NCBI GenBank assembly: GCA_039636785.1
Contig: CP144169.1
Location: 248,001-312,000, forward strand
Length of the DNA stretch: 64,000 nucleotides
Reading direction: 5' to 3'
Source: Micrococcaceae bacterium Sec5.7
GTDB taxonomy: Bacteria > Actinomycetota > Actinomycetes > Actinomycetales > Micrococcaceae
This document shows, in pieces, positions 1-11,688 of this stretch. Each line of letters begins with the position of its first letter. Position 1 is the first letter of the stretch. The translations under genes and the position numbers were made by a program. The notes under the pieces are model-generated. The model saw only the letters and a list, made by a program, of their open reading frames with translations, had not been told where the DNA came from and did no database searches.

Positions 1-610
1 GCCCCGCTGCGGCGAAGATGCCCGCAGCGATTCCCACACCCTGGGCGTTGCTGAAAAGGATCACCGGCACCCAGATCCCGGTGATGCCCAGTGCTACCGC
101 CTGCGCACTGATCCAGGCGTTGTTGGTCCAGACTGCGCCGGCGAATGAAGCGGCAGGATTCTCCGAGTAGTAGTCAACAAAATCCTCTTCGACGTACTGC
201 TTGATAGTGGCGTCGGACGCCAGGGCCCTTAGTGCCTCCGGGGACGTGCCGATCCACAGCGCGTAGGCGCCGGCGACCAGGCAGAATACAGTTCCACAGG
301 CGAGCGTCAGCCAGCGCAACCGGTAAAGCGCCGCCGGAAGTGCAATAACAAAGAACCGGGCGAGATCTTCCATGACGTTGGATCTCGCCCCGGTGAACCG
401 GGTACGGGCTTGCGCCAGTGTGGCTGACAGTGACGCCGAGAGTCCACTTTCGGGGGCTAGGGAGCGCAGCAGCGACAGGTGCGCCGAGGTGGTCTGGTAC
501 AGACGCAGGAGTTCGTCAGCCTCCGCACCGTTGAGGCGCCGCTTGTGCGCAAGCAAGTGCAGCCTCGACCACTTATCCCCGTTGACGGCGGAGAAGGCAT
601 CCATATCCAC
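1..610 (-). CDS. SpoIIM/DUF95 family integral membrane protein (partial, runs off window start)
   Basis: Reading the minus strand from 610 gives an open frame to the window edge (about 203 residues seen). It begins VDMDAFSAVNGDKW and continues with a charged helical region and hydrophobic segments such as WLTLACGTVFCLVAGAYALW. The later part, with NNAWISAQAVALGITG, is typical of the stage II sporulation protein M family, which in non-sporulating actinobacteria are membrane proteins of unknown role. The GTG at 610 is chosen because TAGGCT lies exactly six bases upstream, a leaderless-type start; an in-frame ATG at 604 is the alternative. It is divergent from an RDD gene, a pairing common in actinobacteria. 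The C-terminus is missing. Confidence 0.85.
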   Translation of the reverse strand, partial: MDMDAFSAVNGDKWSRLHLLAHKRRLNGAEADELLRLYQTTSAHLSLLRSLAPESGLSASLSATLAQARTRFTGARSNVMEDLARFFVIALPAALYRLRWLTLACGTVFCLVAGAYALWIGTSPEALRALASDATIKQYVEEDFVDYYSENPAASFAGAVWTNNAWISAQAVALGITGIWVPVILFSNAQGVGIAAGIFAAAG

Positions 611-684
611 GGCTCCAGCCTAGCGTCCCGCGGATTAGACTTTGAGCGTCCGGAGAATCGCGCGCAAGGGATGGGAACCCGGCA

Positions 685-1485
685 TTGAATTCAATCATCA
701 CCGGTGAGGCGGTTGTCCTGGAGCTGCGACCCGCATCGTTTGCCACGCGGGCCCTGGGCCTGTTGCTGGATGTTGCCGTGAACGTCCTCCTGCTGCTTCT
801 GCTCCTGTTCGCCGTGGCAACGGCCAGCCAGGAGCTCGACGAAGCGGCTTCGCGCACGCTGGTGCTGGTCAGTGTGGTGTTCTGCTTTGTAATAGTCCCC
901 GTAGCCGTGGAAACTCTGACCCGCGGACTGTCTCTGGGAAAACTTGCCGCCGGGCTGCGGATTGTGCGCGACGACGGCGGCGCCATCCGCTTCCGCCATG
1001 CCGTCATCCGCGGCCTGACTGGCTTTCTGGAGATCTACCTGACCTTCGGTGGCCTGGCGATTGGCGTGGCGTTGTTCAACGACAAGTCCCGGAGGCTCGG
1101 GGATATCGTGGCCGGAACCTACTCACTTCGCAGCAGGGTGCCCGTTGAAAAGGCGATACTCGCCTTCATTCCACCCCATCTGGCTGGCTGGGTGAAGTCC
1201 GCAGACATCGGGCGGATACCGGATGCCACTGCGCGCAGAGCTACGCAGTTCATCAGGCAGGCGGGCCGGATGTCGCCGCTGTCCCGCAGTGGAATGGCCG
1301 CCAGCCTTGCCACCGAGGTGGCAAGGAACGTTGCACCGCCGCCACCGCCAGGAACCACCCCCGTCGACTATCTGGCTGCCGTCATGGCAGAGCGGCGTCA
1401 CCGTGAGCTCTGCAGGCTGCTCCGTGCCAGGGAGCGCAGCACCGGCGTGGGAGAGCGCCTGCACCGGTTACCGTTCGAGTCCTGA
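685..1485 (+). CDS. RDD family membrane protein
   Basis: A 266-residue protein starting at TTG (MNSIITGEAVVLELRPASFATRALG). Residues 18-25 hold the Arg-containing entry to the first membrane helix that defines RDD proteins. Three hydrophobic segments lie near residues 25-45, 52-72 and 112-132, and 'RRLGDIVAGT' near 145 matches the Asp-containing third motif. A soluble tail of about 115 residues follows and ends in an Arg-rich stretch. The family's function is largely unknown; some members have been linked to ion transport. It is divergent from the SpoIIM-like gene. TTG is the only reasonable start before the first conserved helix. Confidence 0.85.
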   Translation: MNSIITGEAVVLELRPASFATRALGLLLDVAVNVLLLLLLLFAVATASQELDEAASRTLVLVSVVFCFVIVPVAVETLTRGLSLGKLAAGLRIVRDDGGAIRFRHAVIRGLTGFLEIYLTFGGLAIGVALFNDKSRRLGDIVAGTYSLRSRVPVEKAILAFIPPHLAGWVKSADIGRIPDATARRATQFIRQAGRMSPLSRSGMAASLATEVARNVAPPPPPGTTPVDYLAAVMAERRHRELCRLLRARERSTGVGERLHRLPFES

Positions 1486-1489
1486 GGCT

Positions 1490-2245
1490 TCGCCTGACGG
1501 CGTTGAGGGTCTGGACAAGATCGCCTGTTTTCATGTTGCTGAAGAACCAGGCGGCATCTGCCTGCAGCAGGCCTACGGTGCCGTGCGACACGTTGACCCT
1601 GCCTACTGCACCCCACGCCGACTCCAGCGCCTGGTGGACGTAGACGCCGGAGGAAGTCAGCCTGTTGGCGTACTCGACGGTCAACGGCGGGTAGTAAGTA
1701 GCCCTTGTCCCCCGGTTTGAGGCCTATGCTGCCGGCATTGAACTTGGAATTGCGCTCCTGCTCCATGATGACGGCGCAGCCCGTGGGCGAGAGCCAATCG
1801 GCATCACCCAGCGTCACGGGGGCGGTCCTGACCAGCTTCCCGTCAAAGTACACATTCATGGTCTTGGTGATATCGTCCACCACGGCCACCCGCTGCGGAC
1901 CCACCTTGAAGGTGGTCCTGGCATTGGAGTTGCCGATCATCTTGTTGCCGAAGTCCAGCCCGAAGAGCTTCAGATCCACCGTGATCTGGCTGTTGGATGC
2001 CCAGAACTCTTGCGGACGGATGCGCACGCGCTGGTCTGAATACCATCGCCAGGCGAGTGCCTGGGCGGAAGATGCTGTGACTTTGACAGCCTTCTCCATG
2101 GCTTCCTTGTTCAGGACAGGCTCGCTGAAAACGATCTCGATCGGCTAGTGGGTGTTGAATTCCAGCGGATCGAGGGTGGTCCGTCCGCGCTGACGGTGCC
2201 CTTAACGGGTTCTCCGCCCTCCTCCGGACCAGCACAACTGGAGAC
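1490..2245 (-). pseudogene. Decayed L,D-transpeptidase, tandem copy of the neighbouring intact gene
   Basis: Minus-strand translation matches the intact L,D-transpeptidase immediately upstream (2250-3488), but in broken pieces. A fragment around GEPVKGTVSADG is followed by an internal loss and an in-frame stop (FNTH*PIEIVFSEPV near 2145). The Ig-like and catalytic parts then read from about 2099. A four-base duplication (AGTAAGTA at 1692-1699, plus strand) shifts the frame, after which the rest reads VEYANRLTSSGVYVHQALE and NVSHGTVGLL. The intact copy has SHGCIGM here, so the catalytic Cys is also replaced by Thr. No signal peptide remains. Boundaries are approximate. I infer a tandem duplication followed by decay. 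Confidence 0.85.
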
Positions 2246-2249
2246 GGCG

Positions 2250-3488
2250 TTAATTCGCGTACTTGGCCCACGGAATGTTCCAGTCGCCATAGCCGTCGTC
2301 AAAGTTTGCGAACTCGCCCTTGGTATTCACCACCTGGACAACGTCCCCGGCGGTCATGTTGTTGAACACCCACGCGGCCCGGTCCGCTGTCATTCCGATG
2401 CAGCCGTGCGAGACATTGGTATTGCCGATGTATGGCAGCGCTGAGTCCAGCGCCTGGTGGATGTATTCACCGCTTGGAGTAAGCCGGGTGGCATATTCGA
2501 CGTCGAGTTCGCCGTAGTTGGCGGGGTCGCCTGGCTTAAGGCCTATGCTGGCGGCCACAAAGTGGTCGTAGCGGTGTTTCTCCATCAGGACCAGATATCC
2601 CCGGGCGGAGGGAAAACGCTCGTCACCCATGGTTACGGGCCAACTGCCGGCTGGCCTGTCATTGATGCTGACCGAGAACGTGTGCGCGGTGGCATCGGCA
2701 ACGGCCACTTTCTTGTCGCCGATATGAACGGTGACTTTTTTGTTGAAGTTGCCGATCTGGCCTCTACCCAGGTCCACGCCGAATAGCTTCATGTCCATGG
2801 TGACCGTTGAGTTGGCCGCCCAGAAATCTTTCGGCCGGTAGCGGACCATCGTGTCCGTGAACCAATGGAAGGCGCCGGTCTGTCCGGACGTGGACGTGAT
2901 CCGGATGGCCTTTTCCACGGCATCACGGTTCACCACCGGTTCGCTGAAGATGATCTGGAGCGGCTGGGCCACGCCCACCTTCATGCCGTCCAGCGGATAG
3001 ATGGCAGCATCCGCCTCATTGGCTGTTGACGCGGTGCTGAAGTTGCGCGTGGTGCTGGCCTCCCGGCCCACTGCATCCTGTACCACGTAGGTGTAGCTGT
3101 AGTCCGTGTTGAACTTCAGGGGGCCGGTAGCCGACCAGCTACTTCCGTCTGCGCCCAGGATGCCGTCCACTGCATCGCCCGTGCTGGTGGTGAGCGCCAC
3201 GCGTTGGATCCTGCCGTTGGCCGCCTTGAGTGTGACCGGGGACGCGGGATTTACCTGCTTGGCGCCGTCGGCCGGCAACGCGACCAACTTCACCGGCGCC
3301 ACTACCGGTTCCGCCAGACCCGGGGCCGAACGCACCGGTGATCCGGCTTCGGAATCCAGCGACGCGTGAGCGAATTCCGGCGCGACAGCGGCGAAAACGC
3401 CACCGCCGGCGGCCAGGAGGCAGACCGCAGCCAGGAGCGCTATTTTCCTGCCGTTACCCCGGCGGTGCGGTGCTGCCACAGACTTCAT
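2250..3488 (-). CDS. Secreted L,D-transpeptidase with Ig-like domains and YkuD catalytic domain
   Basis: A 412-residue enzyme expected to make 3-3 peptidoglycan crosslinks outside the cell. An N-terminal signal segment (residues 15-42) ends near AHA and has no lipobox Cys. One or two bacterial Ig-like domains follow (about 65-275), including LQIIFSEPVVNRDAVEKAI. The YkuD domain spans about 258-395, with H344 and the catalytic motif SHGC (H361, C363). The layout resembles mycobacterial LdtMt2-type enzymes. TAGAAT lies six bases before the ATG, suggesting a leaderless mRNA. A decayed copy lies directly downstream on the same strand. Confidence 0.93.
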   Translation of the reverse strand: MKSVAAPHRRGNGRKIALLAAVCLLAAGGGVFAAVAPEFAHASLDSEAGSPVRSAPGLAEPVVAPVKLVALPADGAKQVNPASPVTLKAANGRIQRVALTTSTGDAVDGILGADGSSWSATGPLKFNTDYSYTYVVQDAVGREASTTRNFSTASTANEADAAIYPLDGMKVGVAQPLQIIFSEPVVNRDAVEKAIRITSTSGQTGAFHWFTDTMVRYRPKDFWAANSTVTMDMKLFGVDLGRGQIGNFNKKVTVHIGDKKVAVADATAHTFSVSINDRPAGSWPVTMGDERFPSARGYLVLMEKHRYDHFVAASIGLKPGDPANYGELDVEYATRLTPSGEYIHQALDSALPYIGNTNVSHGCIGMTADRAAWVFNNMTAGDVVQVVNTKGEFANFDDGYGDWNIPWAKYAN

Positions 3489-3573
3489 GAGCTGATTCTA
3501 GGCTCTCTTGCTTGGAAATTCCGGTGAAAACCCACCGGACCCCGGCCGCGGCGCGTTGCTGGTGGGCGTGTTG

Positions 3574-5061
<1,488 letters not shown>

Positions 5062-5122
5062 GTGGATCCTTTGCTGTTTCCGGCGGTGTAGCGTCTGCGG
5101 ACGTTGTGGCGGCTTGTGTCGC

Positions 5123-5395
5123 CTAAACGGTTTCGGCGGGGAAACCGGTTTCGGCGGGGAGAACGGGTTCGGCGGCGGGAAGGGGAGCATCATGCTGGTC
5201 CGAACGGGCGGCGTTTGCAGCCGGCAACAGCTCGGGCGGAAGGAGCAGGGGGATACCGTCCTCTATGGCATACCGCAGCTTGTCACCGGACTCAGCGGCC
5301 GCCGTCGTGACGAGTTCCTCGCCTTCCTGGACCAGCGGCGATCCGGTGACCGGGCACCGCAGGACGGACAACAGTTCAGGACTGATCTTTGGCAT
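5123..5395 (-). CDS. Trm112 family protein
   Basis: A 90-residue protein starting [21 protein letters not shown], with [14 protein letters not shown] in the middle; both are standard for the bacterial Trm112/YcaR family. Eukaryotic Trm112 is a zinc-binding activator of methyltransferases, and the bacterial role is less clear. Only one of the usual zinc-binding Cys pairs is recognisable (LRCP). The last 20 residues ([18 protein letters not shown]) come from an 18-base tandem repeat and are probably not conserved. It sits directly upstream of ahcY on the same strand, consistent with a methylation-related job, though that is inference. Confidence 0.88.
   Translation of the reverse strand: MPKISPELLSVLRCPVTGSPLVQEGEELVTTAAAESGDKLRYAIEDGIPLLLPPELLPAANAARSDQHDAPLPAAEPVLPAETGFPAETV
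5128..5180. repeat. Short tandem repeat, 18-bp unit, about three copies
   Basis: The unit CGGTTTCGGCGGGGAAAC is repeated nearly three times, and the last copy is degenerate. It encodes the tail of the Trm112 protein and lies about 65 bases before the ahcY start codon. It also creates an open proline-rich reading frame upstream of ahcY that could mislead start calling. Confidence 0.8.
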
Positions 5396-5472
5396 GGTGG
5401 ATGCTCCCTGATGGGCGCGCGGGCGCCGGTGGCTGACTGATTTGCAGCTTCCAGCCTACCGCCAGTTGCGCT

Positions 5473-5862
5473 TCAGGACGGTTCGCGCAGGACACGGAGA
5501 TGACCGCGGCGGGCACCTTCCACGCCGGCAGGGGCTTCGAGCGCGGGGTGAGCATTCCGGTGGGTCTGGGACGGGCCGGGTGACGCCGGGCGCGACGCCG
5601 CTTCACGGACCGCATTGGCCAGCGCCAGGAGATCATCGGGTCCGGGTTGCGGCGGGTTGGCCGGCATGGCCAGCCGCAGCACTTCCCAGCCACGCGGGAC
5701 GGTCAGGGAGCCGGCATGCTGTTCGCACAAATCGTAACAATGCGGCTCGGCATAGGTGGCCAGCGGCCCCAGAACGGCGGTGGAGTCGGCATACACGTAC
5801 GTCAAAGTGGCCACCGCGGACTGGCGGCAGGCTGACCTTGAACATTGACGAATAGCACCCAC
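5473..5862 (-). CDS. DUF3499 family protein
   Basis: A 129-residue protein starting MGAIRQCSRSACRQSAVATLTYVYADSTAVLGPL. It has paired Cys motifs (RQCSRSACRQ at residues 5-14 and CYDLCEQHA around 42-50) that look like a small zinc ribbon, followed by VPRGWEVLRL. These define DUF3499, an actinobacterial family of unknown function usually found near whiB2. A low-complexity tail follows. The start is GTG, with TAGTCT eight bases upstream. It is divergent from the zincin-like gene. In mycobacteria manB follows the DUF3499 gene; here Trm112 follows instead. Confidence 0.9.
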   Translation of the reverse strand: MGAIRQCSRSACRQSAVATLTYVYADSTAVLGPLATYAEPHCYDLCEQHAGSLTVPRGWEVLRLAMPANPPQPGPDDLLALANAVREAASRPASPGPSQTHRNAHPALEAPAGVEGARRGHLRVLREPS

Positions 5863-5982
5863 GACATCACAGACTACTCCCAGATTGCATCATTTTCCCG
5901 CATTGCATCCTGCCGCGCCACGACACCTCAGGCCGGTGCCGATTATGTCGCGTAAATCATTCGGCTGGTTTACAGTCGATAT

Positions 5983-6498
5983 ATGCAGTCATCGCACCAA
6001 GATCCGGCTTTTACGGTCCGGTTGGCTGATCCCGACGCCGCACCGGGCGACGCCGGCTCCGGCCCCGCAGGAAAGAGCTTCGCGCTGCGTCGCAGGAACC
6101 GTCATGGCCGTGGCCTGCGCGGCGAACTGACGCTCCCCACTCTGCCCGGCTACCGGACGCGATCCGAGCGTTTCGACGACATGGTGGTGGACTCCGCGCA
6201 GCGGCTTCACGACATCTGGGGGAAGCCGCTGGACGGCGTCCGCTTCGCCGTGGATGAGATCCCGCCTGGTCTGGAACAACTCGTGGCTGACTCCTCAACC
6301 GCGCCCATGGGAAGGTACGCGCCGCCCACCGAAGATGAAGGACCGGTTATCACTCTTTACCGCCGGGTGGTGGAACAGGCCTGCGGCAGCCGGGAGGAAC
6401 TGCAGGATCTTGTTCACGATGTTGTGGTTGAGCACACGGCCGAGATGCTTGGAGTGGCACCGGAAACCCTGGACCCCGTTTACCGCCGCCGGTACTAG
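5983..6498 (+). CDS. Metallopeptidase-family (zincin-like) protein lacking an HExxH motif
   Basis: A 171-residue protein. After a basic N-terminus, residues 60-171 match the small bacterial 'metallopeptidase family' (PF06262 type): FDDMVVDSAQRLH, VRFAVDEIPPG, and VITLYRRVVEQACGSREELQDLVHDVVVEHTAEMLGV. The zinc site in this family is HExxH in the last helix; here the helix reads VHDVVVEHTAEML, so the motif is not intact and activity is doubtful. The ATG is leaderless-like, with TACAGT six bases upstream. It is divergent from DUF3499, an arrangement conserved in actinobacteria (for example the Rv3258c/Rv3259 region). Confidence 0.85.
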   Translation: MQSSHQDPAFTVRLADPDAAPGDAGSGPAGKSFALRRRNRHGRGLRGELTLPTLPGYRTRSERFDDMVVDSAQRLHDIWGKPLDGVRFAVDEIPPGLEQLVADSSTAPMGRYAPPTEDEGPVITLYRRVVEQACGSREELQDLVHDVVVEHTAEMLGVAPETLDPVYRRRY

Positions 6499-6531
6499 CC
6501 CGTTCCCCCGCTGTGCCCGGGCCGGATCCGG

Positions 6532-8340
6532 CTAGTACCCCAGCGTGACCGCTATTTTTTCCTGCCCCGAGGCGCCCGGCGCCACAGCCACTGTGGACAC
6601 ATCATCCCGGCCGTCCCTCTGGAGCAACAGCGCACCGTAGGCAGCGCCACCCGTGGCAGAAACCACATACCCCACCACGGCGGAACCCCCCACCTTGTCC
6701 GGGACGTTGATGGACGAGGTAGTGTCGCCGGCTATGTCGGCCGTTGCCGCGGTTCTGATTTTTCCGTCTGCGGTAATGGGGGTGTAGGTGATTGTGCCAC
6801 GGTCCTCCAGCGCACCGAACACCAGAATCCTGTCGCCGCCGTGGGGCAGTGGCACCACGTGCTGGCTGCCCAATCTGGCCCCGGACGGGGACCACGCGAA
6901 GTCGGAGCCCTGATCGGACTTGAGCCCGCGGGTAACCCGCGTTGCGGCGACGAACGATACATCCGAACTCGTCGCCACGGTGTAGTGGCCCGCAGGGATG
7001 CCGGCAAGGGACACCTCAGTCACCGAACCGGCTTTGGCTGTGACAACGCCGCCCGCAGGAAGCGCCTTCTGGCCGTCCCGGCCGAACAGTTTGATCTCCA
7101 CGACTGCGTCCGAGGGTCCGGGAACCGTGAGCTGAAGTGCGGGCCCCGCATCTGCGAACCCCGGCTCGGCCAGGACTTCTTCGACGGCGGCAGGATCCTG
7201 GATGTCGACGCCGGTCATCACCTGGCGTGATGCCGGAGACGTTCCGGGAGAGATGAAATCCACCCCTCCGGGTATGAGCCCCCTGAGGACGCTTTGCTGG
7301 ATTACGGCGGACACCGGTCCACCGGCACTGCGGGCATGCACGCTCAGCTGCTCTTCGCCGGGGGCAAGACCTGCCAGGATGACGGACCGTGTTGTGCCCG
7401 GAGCAACCAGAAGCCCGCGGCTGCCCGGAGCCTGGATCTGCCCCCCTTTGCCATAGAGCTCGAGGCTTACTGTAGCGGGAGTGCTGGAGGCGTTGCTGAG
7501 ATTGAGCACCGAAGTACGTCCCAGGGCCGTATTGGCGCCCACCAGCCAGAGATCATTCGAAGGCTGCTGGCATGCAGCGGTGGCTGAACCCTGGAGATCC
7601 CCGTCCGTGGCTGTGTAGCTCACCACTGCCCCCGCAGATGCCTGCTGGTTGCCGAGCGCGTCCGCGCTCAGCACACTGGCGGCGTCAACAAAGCGTTGCG
7701 GAACAATGCCGGCCACCAGCTGGCCCGCCCCTTCGCCCGGAGTTGGCGTAACGGGTTTCTTTGCAATTTCGACGGCGGTTTTGCCGTCCAGCGCAGAAAG
7801 TCTGCTGCCGGGAAGCACACCACCGGCGGCGCTGACAACGGCGGCGCTGACCGCGGTCTGCGCCGTCGCAGACTCGGGACTGAACTGCGGATCAGTGCCA
7901 ACCGGGGCGCCTTCGAGGAGCCTGGCCGGGCCCGGGCAGACGCCAACGGTGCTCCCTGCCGGTACAGCCGCCAGCGGAGCCTCGAGCGGGCGGCTCCCGG
8001 CCGGCTGCGGACCCAACGAAGCGGCTGCCACCACCCCTCCTCCGGCGGCAACAATCACAACTGCGGAAACCAGGCCTGCCAGAAGACCGCCACGCGATGC
8101 TCTCCTTGCCGGTTTCGCCGTGACAGGCACCTCAGGCACCTCAGGCACCTGGGGTACCTCAGGCATCTGCGGTACCCCAGGCACCTCAGGCACCTCAGGC
8201 ACCTCAGGCATCTGCGGTACCTGGGGTACCTGGGGTGCCTCCGGTGCCCCGGGCAGCTCTGGCGCTGCCCGACTGCCCGGTACCTCCGGTGACTTTGAAG
8301 GCTCCGGCGGTGTCACGCCGTCGTTCTTGTCCTTATGCAT
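6532..8340 (-). CDS. DUF5719 family secreted/membrane-anchored protein with Pro-Val-Pro-Glu repeat
   Basis: A 602-residue protein. Residues 1-80 are proline-rich and cytoplasmic, with repeated P-x-V-P-E/Q units. One membrane helix lies at about 88-110 ([25 protein letters not shown]). A large extracytoplasmic beta-rich region follows, including [20 protein letters not shown] and [11 protein letters not shown]. This matches DUF5719, an actinobacterial family encoded next to a whiB2-linked glycosyltransferase. Its start overlaps the glycosyltransferase stop by eight bases, so the two are translationally coupled. I infer a role in envelope polysaccharide handling from this coupling; no catalytic motif is visible. 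Confidence 0.85.
   Translation of the reverse strand: MHKDKNDGVTPPEPSKSPEVPGSRAAPELPGAPEAPQVPQVPQMPEVPEVPEVPGVPQMPEVPQVPEVPEVPVTAKPARRASRGGLLAGLVSAVVIVAAGGGVVAAASLGPQPAGSRPLEAPLAAVPAGSTVGVCPGPARLLEGAPVGTDPQFSPESATAQTAVSAAVVSAAGGVLPGSRLSALDGKTAVEIAKKPVTPTPGEGAGQLVAGIVPQRFVDAASVLSADALGNQQASAGAVVSYTATDGDLQGSATAACQQPSNDLWLVGANTALGRTSVLNLSNASSTPATVSLELYGKGGQIQAPGSRGLLVAPGTTRSVILAGLAPGEEQLSVHARSAGGPVSAVIQQSVLRGLIPGGVDFISPGTSPASRQVMTGVDIQDPAAVEEVLAEPGFADAGPALQLTVPGPSDAVVEIKLFGRDGQKALPAGGVVTAKAGSVTEVSLAGIPAGHYTVATSSDVSFVAATRVTRGLKSDQGSDFAWSPSGARLGSQHVVPLPHGGDRILVFGALEDRGTITYTPITADGKIRTAATADIAGDTTSSINVPDKVGGSAVVGYVVSATGGAAYGALLLQRDGRDDVSTVAVAPGASGQEKIAVTLGY
8128..8245. repeat. In-gene 9-bp/18-bp repeat coding for VPE-type proline repeats
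   Basis: Degenerate nine-base units related to GGCACCTCA and GGTACCTGG run through this stretch. They encode about a dozen (V/M)P(E/Q) triplets in the cytoplasmic N-terminus of the DUF5719 protein. Copy number is likely to vary between strains by slippage in multiples of nine bases, which keeps the frame. Confidence 0.85.
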
Positions 8341-11300
8341 TCTGGTGTTCCTTACGCAACGAGCCTTCGTCCCTGGAGAGGCCGGTATTGGGGCGGCGGG
8401 CCGGCATAGGGATGGCCAGCAGCACGGTGAGGCCGATGACAGCTATCTGCGCCATGCCGGTCCACAGCGCCCATGGGTTTTCGTAGCGGATGGTCAGCTG
8501 CCCGGCGTCCGGCGGCAGGGTAAACGCCTGCGCCCAGCCGGACGTTGTGGACGTCAGTTTCCGCCCGTCAAACCAGGCGCTCCAGCCCGGATCGGAGCGC
8601 TCTGCCAGCACTATCAGGCGGCCTTCCGGGCCCTTCGGAACTGAAGTGTCGACGTCGTCGAGCCCCGACGGCAGGAGAGCAATCGCGGCGCCCTTTCCGT
8701 CAACAATCCGAACCCGGTGCGCAACGTCCGCCGGATTAAGGACGGGCTGGTTCAGCGGAGTGATCCGCCACAGCCAACCGACATCTGTCTGTCCTACCGC
8801 AACGAGTCCGGGCACCGCATCCATACGGCTGGCCGTCAGCTGCGCTGCAGTGTCCGACGCCCTGAGGACAATAAATCCGGCGCCCAGGCGCTCCAGCTCG
8901 GGTCGTGGATCCACGCCGCGGCCCGCTACCACGGTGGCCACCGCACTGCGTATGGCCGTAGTGACGTCGTCGTCGTCCCTGACCGTTTCCTTGCCGGGCT
9001 GACCCAAGATGTTGCGGGCAGCGGCGACGGTGGACAGGCTGTCCAGAGTTGTCCCCGCTCCTCGCATCAGGGCGGCGTCGAAGGCTCCGTCTTCTCCGGT
9101 ACTGATCAATAACGTGCGGGTCTGTTCAGGCCCTACGCCGCGGTCGATCGCCGTAGCCGGAAGGGTTCTGGGGTTGCTCGCCTGGATCAATCTGGCCGTG
9201 CCCAGGGCGTGTCCGTCATTGGCAGCCGGGGCCCCTGCGGACGGCTGGAGCAGATTCTGCGCGGCCCACGCGGTGAGTCCGGCCAGCGGTCCCGCGAGAA
9301 GAAGCAGCATAACCAGAACCGATGCCGAGCGAAGCAGGATCTTGCGTTTTGTGGTGGCGCCCGTCAGCTTTTCGGCGAATCCGAGGAGGCTCTCGGCGCC
9401 GATCATGGCCGCTCCCAGCAGGGCAAATGCGGCCGCTGAGACGGTTGGCCCGGTAAAGGGAGTCACCAGGGTGTCTGCATTCATGCCAGTGGCAACATGT
9501 CCAGCCAGCCACCCGCCGGCCATCATGATCAGTGCGGCTACCAACAACGCGCGGGACACCCGAGTCCTCTTACCAGGGACGAAGAGCGCCGCAATGGCAA
9601 GCAGCAGCACGGGCACGCCCACCAGGAGTGCCAGCAGCAGCGCCCACGGAACGGCCTGCCCGGAAAAGACCGGAAGCCCTGCCACACCTCCACCTGCATC
9701 AAAGAGAAGCGGCTGGCCAAGGATCTGCTGCCACAGCGGTGCCGCGTCAAAGCCCAGTGGCACGCCGGGATCCGCCAACAGCGCGCGTGGACGCTCCAGG
9801 ACCGAGAACCCGAAGGGAATGAACAGCGCGGCGGTGGGTAACAGCGCCCACCACACCGTGCGCCCCCGCTTTCCCGGCATCAGCCCGCACAAAACGATGA
9901 CAACAACGGCCGGCAGCAGCAGTGACGGCGCCGCCGCTGTGACAATTGCCAGAGCAAGTCCGGCCGCAGCGGCTGCGGTCCACGACGGCATCCCGTTGAC
10001 TCCGGGCTTCGCAGGAGCTTTTTCGGTGAAACGCCGTTCGCCCGGCGTGGGCGCCGTGAACCGGCCGTGACCGATCGCGGTGCCCGTGGCCCGCAACAGG
10101 GCGAGGACCAGCAGCGGCATCACCATGTGGGCCACGAGCGCCCCGGCCCGTCCCTGGTTCAGGGCAATTTGCAGGGCCGGTGCTCCGGCCCAGATGAGGG
10201 CTGCCACCATCCTGAACCGGCGCCGGGACGTCACCGCGCCGGATGCAAACCAGGCCCCTAGCCCGGACAACGGCATGGCCAGCAGCAGGAGCCAGGTCAT
10301 GGCGCCGTTGGCGTCGCCCCCGCCGAACAGCCCAAGCAGCCAGAGGAGATACCCGAAGGGGTCTCCCCTGCCGGGCAGACCAGCTCCAAGGCCGATCCAC
10401 CAGCTGGATGCATGATGCCAGATTTCACTCATGGACGTAGAGACCGGCAGCAGGGCACCGCCGGACACGGCATCGGCCCGGAAGAGGCCGAACAGGCCTA
10501 CCAGTGAAGCCGCCGCCGTGAGGATAACGGCAAAGAGGGCGCCATTACCCACCCACCCGCGTTCAGCGGTGGTCAGTGCCGCGAAGTCGTCGGTTGAATC
10601 GCCGCTGGGCTGATCCGCGAGCGGACCATTTTCGCTGCTGTCCCGCGGCGAAGCATCTGAACCCAGCGCTTCCATGAGCGAACGCCGATGATTCCAGACC
10701 TCGCGCCGTGGCGTCTGCAGGCCGTTGATCACCGATCGGCGGATCTTGCGGGTGCCGGCTGCGGTCCGTATCCCCCGTACCACCGCTCGAGGGCGTCCCA
10801 GTGCGGCGAACGTTGCCAGAAGTTGTGAGAAGCCGTGCCCGGGATCCTTAACCGCGATGCTGAAGACCAGTTTGAAAATGCTTCCGAGTAAAGCACCCAC
10901 AGCGTGGAAAGGGACCTTCCACAGCGGTGCGTGCTTCAGCCGCAGGTGGACCTGGGCCTTGCGTGCGGCGGAAGGGGTGCCAAGGCCATGCGGCCTGGGC
11001 GCCACATGGAACATCCGCGCGCCGGGCACCACCACCACCCGGTGTCCGGCCAAGCGGTTGCGCCAACAGAAGTCGACGTCGTCGCCGGTGCCGGGGAGCG
11101 CAGGGTCAAAGCCCTTGAGCTGCTCCCACACGTCACGCCGGACCAGCATTCCGGCGGAATTCACAGCGAAGGCATCGCTCCGGCCGTCGTACTGACCCTG
11201 GTCGAGCTCATCGGCGTCAATAAGGGTGAGCCGTTCTGCCCAACGGCTCGTGGACAGGCCGACGTCGATCAGCCGCCGCCCGGCATCCCAATCCAGCTGT

Positions 11301-11677
11301 TTACAGCCGGCAACCGTGACGGACGGTGCGCGTTCGACGGCGTTAAGCAGCTCAGCCAAGGCTTCGGGCGCAGGTGCTGCGTCGTCATGAAGAAGCCAGA
11401 TCCATTCCGAGGCCGCGCGGGACGTTTCCGGCTTCCAAGGGGCCAGCGCGGCAAGCCCTGCCCTGACTGCTCCGCCCATCCCGCTTTTGGTGTTACTGAA
11501 GCCTGTGACGTTGGCTGTGCCGAACGCCCTTTCAAGGAGGGCGGCGGAGTCATCCCGCGAACCGGTGTCCACCCCGATAAAGGCGTCCACCGGCCGGTTC
11601 TGATCCGCCACCGCAGCCAGGGTCCTGGGGAGATAGTCCCCTCCGTCATGGGCAACCACAACGGCGGTGACGTGCAC
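8333..11677 (-). CDS. Glycosyltransferase family 2 protein with large multi-pass membrane C-terminus
   Basis: About 1114 residues. The GT-A domain (1-290) begins [27 protein letters not shown], with an acidic pair in [14 protein letters not shown] and the acceptor-side motif [16 protein letters not shown]. After about residue 370, a dozen or more hydrophobic helices follow, then an extracytoplasmic domain and a last helix near the C-terminus. Such fused actinobacterial GT2 proteins probably export or assemble a surface glycan; the substrate is unknown. GTG 11677 is chosen because it sits just after the whiB stop and just before the conserved strand; an in-frame ATG at 11743, inside whiB, is possible. 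It is coupled to DUF5719 downstream. Confidence 0.9.
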   Translation of the reverse strand: MHVTAVVVAHDGGDYLPRTLAAVADQNRPVDAFIGVDTGSRDDSAALLERAFGTANVTGFSNTKSGMGGAVRAGLAALAPWKPETSRAASEWIWLLHDDAAPAPEALAELLNAVERAPSVTVAGCKQLDWDAGRRLIDVGLSTSRWAERLTLIDADELDQGQYDGRSDAFAVNSAGMLVRRDVWEQLKGFDPALPGTGDDVDFCWRNRLAGHRVVVVPGARMFHVAPRPHGLGTPSAARKAQVHLRLKHAPLWKVPFHAVGALLGSIFKLVFSIAVKDPGHGFSQLLATFAALGRPRAVVRGIRTAAGTRKIRRSVINGLQTPRREVWNHRRSLMEALGSDASPRDSSENGPLADQPSGDSTDDFAALTTAERGWVGNGALFAVILTAAASLVGLFGLFRADAVSGGALLPVSTSMSEIWHHASSWWIGLGAGLPGRGDPFGYLLWLLGLFGGGDANGAMTWLLLLAMPLSGLGAWFASGAVTSRRRFRMVAALIWAGAPALQIALNQGRAGALVAHMVMPLLVLALLRATGTAIGHGRFTAPTPGERRFTEKAPAKPGVNGMPSWTAAAAAGLALAIVTAAAPSLLLPAVVVIVLCGLMPGKRGRTVWWALLPTAALFIPFGFSVLERPRALLADPGVPLGFDAAPLWQQILGQPLLFDAGGGVAGLPVFSGQAVPWALLLALLVGVPVLLLAIAALFVPGKRTRVSRALLVAALIMMAGGWLAGHVATGMNADTLVTPFTGPTVSAAAFALLGAAMIGAESLLGFAEKLTGATTKRKILLRSASVLVMLLLLAGPLAGLTAWAAQNLLQPSAGAPAANDGHALGTARLIQASNPRTLPATAIDRGVGPEQTRTLLISTGEDGAFDAALMRGAGTTLDSLSTVAAARNILGQPGKETVRDDDDVTTAIRSAVATVVAGRGVDPRPELERLGAGFIVLRASDTAAQLTASRMDAVPGLVAVGQTDVGWLWRITPLNQPVLNPADVAHRVRIVDGKGAAIALLPSGLDDVDTSVPKGPEGRLIVLAERSDPGWSAWFDGRKLTSTTSGWAQAFTLPPDAGQLTIRYENPWALWTGMAQIAVIGLTVLLAIPMPARRPNTGLSRDEGSLRKEHQNA

Positions 11678-11688
11678 TTCCTGAAGAA

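Noticed and set aside
5062..5122. S-adenosylhomocysteine riboswitch upstream of ahcY
   Set aside because: I looked for the conserved core and saw neither it nor a fitting fold; the leader is short.
5062..5193. N-terminal extension of adenosylhomocysteinase (proline-rich)
   Set aside because: Encoded by the tandem repeat, absent from the family, and a good ribosome site precedes the ATG at 5061.
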